DNA of 7,078 bases. Source: an uncultured bacterium. GTDB lineage: Bacteria; Actinomycetota; Actinomycetes; S36-B12. The stretch's first letter is position 1. Each line of letters opens with the position of its first letter. Positions 1-4,469 of the stretch are shown in pieces. A program made the translations under genes and the position numbers. Where the stretch lies: positions 1-7,078 of the forward strand of contig CAJBMR010000244.1 in the NCBI GenBank assembly GCA_903954205.1, in the 5' to 3' direction. The notes beneath the pieces were generated by a model. It had not been told where the DNA came from, did no database searches, and was given only the letters and a program-made list of their open reading frames with translations.

Positions 1-312
1 CCCATCGAGGACCTCGTCGGGGTGCTCGCCGGCACGCCATCCGTTCGTGCCGTGGGGGTCAACTGCACCGCTCCTGAACATGTGGAGTCCATACTCTTGC
101 GACTCAGCGACGCGGGTGCTCCGGCCCTTGTGGCGTACCCCAACTCCGGACGCGCATGGTCGCCGACCGCCGGATGGTCGGGTGCAGGGACCGATGTGGG
201 TGAGGATCTCGTCTCACAGTGGCGCCGGGTGCCCGGTGTCGTGTTGATCGGTGGGTGCTGCGGCGTGGGCCCCGAGGCCGTGTCGGCGATCGCTCGCACG
301 CTGCGTGACTAG
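1..312 (+). CDS. mmuM: Homocysteine S-methyltransferase, C-terminal part (5' end cut by window)
   Basis: The reading frame is open from base 1 and ends at TAG 310-312, leaving 103 visible residues; the N-terminal two thirds lie outside the window. Family enzymes transfer a methyl group from S-methylmethionine (or a related donor) to homocysteine to make methionine, using a zinc ion held by three cysteines. All three ligand positions are visible: Cys in the GVNC motif (visible residue 22) and the Cys pair in GGCCG (residues 86-87). The intervening YPNSG motif (46-50) and the following W (59) match MmuM-type homocysteine methyltransferases better than the N-terminal domain of MetH. The end ISAIARTLRD-like helix is the usual C-terminus, so this end is complete. 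Its stop overlaps the stop of the convergent methyltransferase gene. The donor substrate cannot be determined from the fragment. Confidence 0.9.
   Translation, partial: PIEDLVGVLAGTPSVRAVGVNCTAPEHVESILLRLSDAGAPALVAYPNSGRAWSPTAGWSGAGTDVGEDLVSQWRRVPGVVLIGGCCGVGPEAVSAIARTLRD
309..312. other. Shared CTAG: interlocked stop codons of two convergent genes
   Basis: The four bases CTAG give TAG (310-312) for the upstream plus-strand gene and TAG (309-311 complement) for the minus-strand methyltransferase. The two genes therefore overlap tail to tail by 4 nt with no intergenic DNA. Any transcription terminator for either gene must lie inside the other's coding sequence. Confidence 0.95.
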
Positions 313-1553
313 TCGTCCCGGTGCGGCCGATCCTGCACCCGATCGACCGCAAAGGCGCGGCCCTGGCCGGTGATCACGATCGTGATCGCGGGGCCGTCGC
401 CACTGCGGTGACCGACGCGCCTATCCCACGTCGTGGCGGACACCTGGGCGTCCGCGGTCTTCCACGTGACAGATCCCCGACCGCGCAGCCAGGTGCGCAA
501 CTCGCGAGCGCCGTGGGGCACCTCCTCTGCGATGCGCCACGTGCGGGCGAGAAGGGTCGCTGGAGTCACATCGGCTGTGAGCCAGCCACCCCCGTCGAGC
601 CGATCGGCCCCGAGGTGCACAGCCAGGTCACCGAGAAGCGATCCTCGGGCGATGGCCGGGCTTGGCTCGACCAGGAAGCGCCTTGCCTGATCGGTCGTGG
701 GCCCCGCTGCCGGGGGTTCCGCGCGCGGTGCCTCGAGGGACTCGGCTCGGTCTGCCGTCAGGGCAGTCGCTCGCCTCATCGCGCGTCCGAGAGATCCCAT
801 CCACACGCTTGCCTCGACTGTCTCGCCGTCGTGGTCGATCCATTCGACATCAGCGCCGGGTGATGCGCGGCGGGCATCGAATCCGGGTGCGACCTTGGCG
901 ACGACCGGCATGCGCTCGGAGAGTGCAAGAACCCACGGCCACGGGGGCGACCACTCGGCCGGGTCCGTTGTCGCTCGGCTGCGACCGCCGTCGATACGCC
1001 GGGGGCCTCCCGATGTGCGTCGGGCGGGGTCGACGTAAGCCGCGTCGCAGGATTCGAGGATTGACTCGTCGAGCGATAGTGCATCGCCGAGCAGCACGCG
1101 CACCCGTTCGGCGTACACGGCGAGATTGACCTCTGCTGCCTCCGCCCGCCATGCATCGAGCTCGACGGCAAGCACGTGGAAGCCGGCCTCCGCGAGCGCT
1201 CGCGCATCGACCCCGAGGCCACAGCCGATGTCCGCGATCGTGAACTCGCCCTCACCCAGGCGCTCGGACAGGCGGGCGCTCCGGTAGCGGGCGACGTCGC
1301 GGCGTGTGGCCTGCTGGAGCGCCTCCTCCTCGAGGACCATCTCCGCAGCCCAGGGCCCAAGGCGGTCGGCGGCCCGCCGCCGCAGCCGGACCTGGGTAGC
1401 GAGGGCCGCCAGGACGGCGGGATCCGCCTCCGGGTGGCGCTCACGCAGCTTCGTGAATGCTCCGGGGTCGGCCGTATCCGGCAGGGCGGCTACGGCCGAC
1501 TGAAGGGCCTGGGCCTGGGCCGTGACGAGGTCGCGGGGCCGAGGCGTGGTCAC
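309..1553 (-). CDS. Class I SAM-dependent methyltransferase with C-terminal THUMP-like domain
   Basis: A 414-residue protein. The middle holds a Rossmann-type SAM-binding fold: motif I is D108-IGCGLG, the acidic end of strand 2 is E131 in VELD, and the motif IV position is D175-PARR, resembling the DPP(Y/R) loops of nucleic-acid N-methyltransferases. A helical N-terminal region (about 1-95) precedes it. The C-terminal 80 or so residues (about 335-405) resemble the THUMP-like domain found at the end of this actinobacterial family. RNA is the likely substrate because of that domain, but no target is established to my knowledge. The start is GTG 1553-1551. No Shine-Dalgarno precedes it (the minus strand reads a run of C there); instead a TAGCCT -10 element ends 6 nt upstream, suggesting a leaderless mRNA. 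It is divergent from groES. Confidence 0.87.
   Translation of the reverse strand: MTTPRPRDLVTAQAQALQSAVAALPDTADPGAFTKLRERHPEADPAVLAALATQVRLRRRAADRLGPWAAEMVLEEEALQQATRRDVARYRSARLSERLGEGEFTIADIGCGLGVDARALAEAGFHVLAVELDAWRAEAAEVNLAVYAERVRVLLGDALSLDESILESCDAAYVDPARRTSGGPRRIDGGRSRATTDPAEWSPPWPWVLALSERMPVVAKVAPGFDARRASPGADVEWIDHDGETVEASVWMGSLGRAMRRATALTADRAESLEAPRAEPPAAGPTTDQARRFLVEPSPAIARGSLLGDLAVHLGADRLDGGGWLTADVTPATLLARTWRIAEEVPHGARELRTWLRGRGSVTWKTADAQVSATTWDRRVGHRSGDGPAITIVITGQGRAFAVDRVQDRPHRDD
359..395. repeat. 16-bp perfect palindrome flanked by GGCCC/GGGCC arms
   Basis: Bases 372-387 read GATCACGATCGTGATC, a perfect 16-bp palindrome inside the 3' end of the minus-strand methyltransferase (encoding its ITIVIT strand). 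GGCCC at 359-363 and GGGCC at 391-395 can extend it with unpaired bases. It lies about 50 nt past the stop of the convergent mmuM-like gene, where a terminator or RNA 3'-end hairpin for that gene would have to sit. There is no U tract, so termination is only a possibility. Confidence 0.5.
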
Positions 1554-1559
1554 GGGGGG

Positions 1560-1565
1560 AGGCTA
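1560..1565 (-). promoter_or_regulatory. Putative leaderless -10 element (TAGCCT) for the THUMP-like methyltransferase
   Basis: On the minus strand TAGCCT (fits the actinobacterial TANNNT consensus) is followed by exactly six C residues and then the GTG start. Transcription beginning 7 nt after the hexamer would start at the G of GTG. The absence of any purine-rich ribosome site supports a leaderless transcript. I see no convincing -35 box, which is common for such promoters. Confidence 0.5.
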
Positions 1566-1607
1566 GCGCCGGGCCGACCCGCCGGGCCTCCTGCGGCGGG
1601 GCGGGAC

Positions 1608-1634
1608 CTGGCACTCGGTTTGACGGAGTGCTAA
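1608..1634. promoter_or_regulatory. CIRCE operator 1 (HrcA binding site)
   Basis: Left arm CTGGCACTC (1608-1616), 9-nt spacer, right arm GAGTGCTAA (1626-1634). Compared with the consensus TTAGCACTC-N9-GAGTGCTAA this is 16 of 18 matches, with a perfect right arm. CIRCE is the operator of the heat-shock repressor HrcA, which needs GroEL for activity, giving feedback control. The 9-nt spacer contains the -35 box of the groES promoter. Confidence 0.93.
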
Positions 1635-1648
1635 CGGGCCCCTACAGT
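1620..1648 (+). promoter_or_regulatory. Sigma-A-type promoter of groES-groEL
   Basis: The -35 box is TTGACG (1620-1625) and the -10 box TACAGT (1643-1648), separated by 17 nt. The expected transcription start is near 1654-1656, giving a leader of about 110 nt before the groES start. The -35 sits in the spacer of CIRCE 1 and the predicted start in the left arm of CIRCE 2, as expected for a housekeeping promoter blocked by HrcA and released on heat shock. Confidence 0.8.
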
Positions 1649-1653
1649 GGTCT

Positions 1654-1680
1654 TTGGCACTCACGCCCGGAGACTGCTAG
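1654..1680. promoter_or_regulatory. CIRCE operator 2 (HrcA binding site, weaker match)
   Basis: Left arm TTGGCACTC (1654-1662), 9-nt spacer, right arm GACTGCTAG (1672-1680): 15 of 18 matches to the CIRCE consensus. Its centre is 46 bp from that of CIRCE 1. It overlaps the predicted transcription start, so it would also be present at the 5' end of the mRNA as a potential hairpin. Confidence 0.8.
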
Positions 1681-1751
1681 ACCGGGGGAGCGCCACCGGG
1701 TCGAACCGGCACCGCGACGACGGGGCGACCACCTCACACACAACACAACCC

Positions 1752-1756
1752 GGAGG
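1752..1756 (+). promoter_or_regulatory. Ribosome binding site of groES
   Basis: GGAGG ends 8 nt before the GTG at 1765. It fixes GTG as the start codon and gives the expected N-terminus MSVSIKPLEDR. Confidence 0.9.
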
Positions 1757-1764
1757 ACATCACC

Positions 1765-2064
1765 GTGTCGGTCTCCATTAAGCCGCTCGAGGATCGCATC
1801 CTCGTCCAGACCCTCGACGCCGAGCAGACGACCGCGTCCGGTCTCGTCATCCCCGACACCGCGAAGGAGAAGCCCCAGGAGGGCAAGGTCCTCGCGGTGG
1901 GTCCGGGTCGCTTCGACGAGGACGGCGAAAAGCGCATCCCGCTCGACATCAAGGTGGGCGACGTCGTCATCTACTCGAAGTACGGCGGCACCGAGGTCAA
2001 GTACAACAACGAGGAGTACCTCATCCTCTCGGCCCGCGACGTTCTCGCGGTCGTAGAGAAGTAG
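1765..2064 (+). CDS. groES: Co-chaperonin GroES (Cpn10)
   Basis: 99 residues, the usual length for Cpn10. The N-terminal SIKPLEDRILV strand is the family signature. The mobile loop (about residues 17-36) carries the hydrophobic tripeptide L27-V28-I29 that docks on the GroEL apical domain. The KVGDVVIYSKYGGTEVK segment and C-terminal ILSARDVLAVVE complete the beta-barrel. GroES forms a heptameric cytoplasmic lid that closes the GroEL chamber during ATP-driven folding. It starts with GTG behind a good GGAGG. It is the first gene of a groES-groEL operon driven by a promoter lying within two CIRCE sites, so HrcA repression is expected. There is nothing unusual in the protein itself. Confidence 0.98.
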   Translation: MSVSIKPLEDRILVQTLDAEQTTASGLVIPDTAKEKPQEGKVLAVGPGRFDEDGEKRIPLDIKVGDVVIYSKYGGTEVKYNNEEYLILSARDVLAVVEK

Positions 2065-2076
2065 GTCATCCCAACC

Positions 2077-2139
2077 CCACGTGTGGCGCCGGGTCAGTAG
2101 CCAGTCCCCAGGGACGGCGCCGACCCGGCGCACGCGTGG
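2077..2139 (+). other. Long stem-loop in the groES-groEL intergenic RNA
   Basis: GCGCCGGGTC (2086-2095) pairs perfectly with GACCCGGCGC (2122-2131). Below a single bulged G (2085), bases 2077-2084 pair with 2132-2139 for eight more pairs, including one G-U. A small inner hairpin, GTCCC/GGGAC (2104-2108, 2111-2115), sits in the loop. There is no U tract, so it is not a classical terminator; it could protect an RNA end, attenuate transcription or mark a processing site that sets the GroES:GroEL ratio. The structure is seen in the sequence; the role is inferred. Confidence 0.75.
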
Positions 2140-2146
2140 ACCTGCA

Positions 2147-2176
2147 CTCTTCAATTCCACGCTCTTCAACTCCGCA
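2147..2176 (+). repeat. Imperfect 15-bp tandem repeat upstream of groEL
   Basis: CTCTTCAATTCCACG (2147-2161) is followed directly by CTCTTCAACTCCGCA (2162-2176), 12 of 15 identical. The pyrimidine-rich, poorly structured stretch lies between the long intergenic stem-loop and the groEL ribosome site. Its function is unknown. Confidence 0.6.
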
Positions 2177-2201
2177 CGCAGCGCATTCCCAAGACTGAAG
2201 T

Positions 2202-2207
2202 GAAGGA
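2202..2207 (+). promoter_or_regulatory. Ribosome binding site of groEL
   Basis: GAAGGA ends 6 nt before ATG 2214, which gives the standard N-terminus MAKILEFDE. groEL therefore initiates independently rather than by coupling to groES, whose stop is 149 nt upstream. Confidence 0.8.
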
Positions 2208-2213
2208 CCCCTC

Positions 2214-3845
2214 ATGGCCAAGATCCTCGAGTTCGACGAGTCCGCCCGCCGCAGCCTTGAGCGCGGTGTCAACCAGCTCGCCGACACCGTCAAGGTGACC
2301 CTCGGCCCGCGTGGCCGCAACGTGGTCATCGACAAGAAGTGGGGCTCGCCCACGATCACCAACGATGGCGTCACGATTGCTCGGGAGATCGAGCTGGAGG
2401 ACCCCTACGAGAACCTCGGCGCCCAGCTCGTCAAGGAGGTCGCCACCAAGACCAACGACATCGCGGGAGATGGCACCACTACGGCCACGGTCCTCGCCCA
2501 GGCGATGGTGAAGGAGGGTCTGCGCCAGGTCGCTGCCGGCGCCAATCCGATGTCCCTGAAGAAGGGCATCGATGCAGCTGTCGCCTCGATGAACGACGCG
2601 CTCACCACGGCCGCCCGCGAGGTGCAGGGCCGCGAGGAGATCGCCCAGGTCGCCACCATCTCTTCCCAGGACGCCGAGGTCGGCTCGCTCATTGCCGATG
2701 CATTCGACAAGGTCGGCAAGGACGGTGTGATCTCCGTCGAGGAGTCCAGCGTCGCCGAGATGGGCCTGGAATTCACCGAGGGCATGCAGTTCGACAAGGG
2801 CTACATCTCGCCGTACTTCGTCACGGACGCCGAGCGCATGGAGGCTGTCCTCGAAGATGCCAGCATCCTGCTCGTCCAGGGCAAGGTGTCGAGCGTCTCG
2901 GAGCTGCTGCCCGTGCTCGAGAAGGCCTCCCAGACTGGCAAGCCGCTGCTCATCATCGCGGAGGACGTCGACGGCGAGGCCCTGTCGACCCTCGTCGTCA
3001 ATCGCATCCGCGGCACTTTTGCCTCGTGCGCCGTGAAGGCTCCCGCGTTCGGCGATCGCCGCAAGGCGGTCCTGCAGGACATCGCGATCCTCACGGGCGC
3101 CCAGGTGGTCGCTCCTGAGGTCGGGCTCAAGCTCGACCAGGTCGGCCTCGAGGTGCTCGGTCATGCCCGCCGCATCGTCGTCACGAAGGACGACACCACG
3201 ATCGTGGACGGCGGAGGCGACAAGCAGGCCGTGACCGACCGCATCTCTCAGATCCGCCAGGAGATCGAGCGCACCGACTCGGATTGGGACCGTGAGAAGC
3301 TCCAGGAGCGCCTCGCCAAGCTTTCCGGCGGTGTCGTCGTCATCAAGGTCGGCGCTCACACCGAGGTCGAGCTCAAGGAAAAGAAGCACCGCGTCGAGGA
3401 CGCAGTCTCAGCGACTCGCGCCGCCATCGATGAGGGCATCGTCGCTGGCGGTGGCACCGCGCTGGTGCATGCCAGCAAGTCCCTTGAGGGCGACCTTGGC
3501 AAGTCCGGTGACGAGGCGACCGGCGTGTCCGTCGTGGCCAAGGCCGCCGTCGAGCCGATGCGCTGGATCGCCGAGAACGCCGGTGAGCAGGGCTACGTCG
3601 TCGTGAGCAAGGTCGCCGAACTTCCTGTGGGACAGGGGCTCAACGCCGCCACGGGCGTCTACGAGGACCTCATCGCCGCGGGTGTCATCGACCCCGTCAA
3701 GGTCACCAAGTCTGCGCTCACCAACGCCGCGTCCATCGCGGGCATGCTGCTCACGACCGAGGCGCTTGTCGTCGAGAAGCCCGAGGTTGAGGAGCCCGCG
3801 GCCGGACACGGCCACGGGCACGGCCATCACGGCCACAGCCACTAG
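2214..3845 (+). CDS. groEL1: Chaperonin GroEL (Cpn60), GroEL1 type with His-rich C-terminus
   Basis: 543 residues, full length. Equatorial, intermediate and apical domains are all present. Nucleotide-site features are the TLGPRGRNV loop (29-37), GDGTTT with D86 (E. coli D87) and D396 in VEDA (E. coli D398, needed for ATP hydrolysis). The family signature AAxDEx4GGG spans 403-414. GroEL forms the tetradecameric ATP-driven folding cage with GroES. The C-terminus is not the GGM repeat of the housekeeping copy but GHGHGHGHHGHSH, with seven His in the last 13 residues. That tail, and the location directly after groES, are typical of actinobacterial GroEL1; a second, GGM-tailed GroEL2 is usually encoded elsewhere in such genomes. 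Expression should come from the CIRCE-controlled groES promoter; I see no second CIRCE-type promoter immediately upstream. Confidence 0.97.
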   Translation: MAKILEFDESARRSLERGVNQLADTVKVTLGPRGRNVVIDKKWGSPTITNDGVTIAREIELEDPYENLGAQLVKEVATKTNDIAGDGTTTATVLAQAMVKEGLRQVAAGANPMSLKKGIDAAVASMNDALTTAAREVQGREEIAQVATISSQDAEVGSLIADAFDKVGKDGVISVEESSVAEMGLEFTEGMQFDKGYISPYFVTDAERMEAVLEDASILLVQGKVSSVSELLPVLEKASQTGKPLLIIAEDVDGEALSTLVVNRIRGTFASCAVKAPAFGDRRKAVLQDIAILTGAQVVAPEVGLKLDQVGLEVLGHARRIVVTKDDTTIVDGGGDKQAVTDRISQIRQEIERTDSDWDREKLQERLAKLSGGVVVIKVGAHTEVELKEKKHRVEDAVSATRAAIDEGIVAGGGTALVHASKSLEGDLGKSGDEATGVSVVAKAAVEPMRWIAENAGEQGYVVVSKVAELPVGQGLNAATGVYEDLIAAGVIDPVKVTKSALTNAASIAGMLLTTEALVVEKPEVEEPAAGHGHGHGHHGHSH

Positions 3846-3856
3846 TCGCACCACGC

Positions 3857-3915
3857 CGAGTGGTCAGTTGTCGAGTCCTCCTCCCCTAGGGAGGCACTCG
3901 ATAACTGACCACTCG
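3857..3915. repeat. 20-bp inverted repeat downstream of groEL
   Basis: Bases 3857-3876 pair with 3896-3915 over 20 base pairs with a single G-U wobble (3870/3902). The 19-nt loop can form an inner CCTCC/GGAGG stem (3877-3881 with 3890-3894). It starts 11 nt after the groEL stop. It lacks a downstream U tract, so it may be a U-less terminator, an mRNA 3'-end protector, or a protein-binding palindrome. The structure is certain; the role is inferred. Confidence 0.8.
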
Positions 3916-3983
3916 CTGCGTGAGGGGCCCTTGTCACTGGCCGCATGGAAGTGGCTACGCGACGAGAAGCCCCATCTCGGCAC

Positions 3984-4024
3984 AAAACAAGAAACCCCTC
4001 CCGGATCGCGGGAGGGGTTTCTTG
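3984..4024. terminator. Bidirectional intrinsic terminator between groEL and whiB
   Basis: CAAGAAACCCCTCCCG (3988-4003) and its exact complement (4009-4024) form a 16-bp stem around the loop GATCG. On the minus strand the stem ends in TTTCTTG and continues TTTTGTG, a good U-rich tail, and begins 8 nt after the whiB stop: it is the whiB terminator. On the plus strand the GGGGTTTCTTG half also gives a short U-rich run, so it can stop read-through from groEL. Confidence 0.92.
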
Positions 4025-4031
4025 AGTCTGG

Positions 4032-4331
4032 TCAGACAGCTGTCGCGAGGCGACGGCGCTGCTGCTGGTAGATCGCTTCGCGATCGTCCTCGCTCATGCC
4101 ACCCCACACGCCGTAGGGCTCACGAACCGCCAGGGCATGGGCTGCGCACTGGGTCAGGACCGGGCAGGCGGCGCACACAGCCTTGGCTGCTCGCTCTCGT
4201 GCCTCGCGGGCGGGGCCACGCTCGCCCTCGGGGTGGAAGAACGCGTCGGGGTCCTCTCCGCGGCAAGCGCCGCTGAGCTGCCAGTCCCAGATGTCCGCAT
4301 TGGGCCCGGGGAGCCGGGAAATGTCCGCCAT
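4032..4331 (-). CDS. whiD: WhiB-family Fe-S transcriptional regulator, WhiD/WhiB3 type
   Basis: 99 residues from ATG 4331-4329. Four cysteines, C23, C53, C56 and C62 (C-x29-C-x2-C-x5-C), match the WhiB ligands of a [4Fe-4S] cluster. The GVWGG turn (74-78) and a basic tail (QQQRRR, 89-94) follow. The N-terminal LPGPNADIWDWQL block, FFHPEGERG and EPYGVWGG closely match WhiB3 of mycobacteria and WhiD of streptomycetes rather than WhiB1, WhiB2 or WhiB7. Such proteins bind the housekeeping sigma factor and respond to redox state or nitric oxide; WhiD acts in sporulation and WhiB3 in redox and lipid control. The start is chosen because AGGAGG lies 7 nt upstream and the predicted promoter lies inside the longer in-frame extension (to 4427). 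The gene converges on groEL and diverges from the B12-domain regulator. Confidence 0.95.
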   Translation of the reverse strand: MADISRLPGPNADIWDWQLSGACRGEDPDAFFHPEGERGPAREARERAAKAVCAACPVLTQCAAHALAVREPYGVWGGMSEDDREAIYQQQRRRLATAV

Positions 4332-4338
4332 CGTCGTG

Positions 4339-4344
4339 CCTCCT
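4339..4344 (-). promoter_or_regulatory. Ribosome binding site of whiD
   Basis: The minus strand reads AGGAGG, 7 nt before ATG 4331. It is the strongest Shine-Dalgarno in the window and decides the start codon against the longer open frame beginning at 4427. Confidence 0.92.
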
Positions 4345-4363
4345 GCCCGTAGGTGATTCCTCG

Positions 4364-4393
4364 ACCCTAGCAATCGCGTCATAAGTTGGTCAA
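4364..4393 (-). promoter_or_regulatory. Putative sigma-A-type promoter of whiD
   Basis: On the minus strand TTGACC (complement of 4388-4393) and TAGGGT (complement of 4364-4369) are separated by 18 nt. Transcription would start near 4357, giving a leader of about 26 nt that contains the AGGAGG. The -35 lies in the partial palindrome TTGGTCAA (4386-4393). Upstream, 4404-4428 is an AT-rich island in this GC-rich DNA, a plausible activator or repressor site in the 138-nt divergent region. Confidence 0.65.
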
Positions 4394-4469
4394 GAGGGTG
4401 AGATGAACAATTTATGAGCTGATTCACGCCTCAGGATGCGCCCTGACCCATGAGGCGGAGAATGGGGCC

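Noticed and set aside
1628..2056. Ser/Arg-rich 142-codon plus-strand frame over groES
   Set aside because: It starts inside the CIRCE/promoter region and then runs out of frame through groES; the low-complexity SR repeats are a frameshift artefact.
2143..2149. CIRCE-like half-site TGCACTC upstream of groEL
   Set aside because: No GAGTGC arm follows at the 9-nt spacing, so there is no operator.
2166..3389. 407-codon open frame antisense to groEL
   Set aside because: It lies wholly opposite groEL, has an Asp/Leu/Gly-biased composition typical of the mirror of GC-rich codons, no ribosome site and no recognisable domain.
4021..4027. CTTGAGT, half of a HspR HAIR element
   Set aside because: The partner ACTCAAG is missing after 7 nt, and the bases belong to the terminator stem.
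4332..4427. N-terminal extension of whiD by 32 residues
   Set aside because: The extension contains the predicted promoter, while a perfect AGGAGG sits 7 nt before ATG 4331 and the short form matches WhiD/WhiB3 N-termini.
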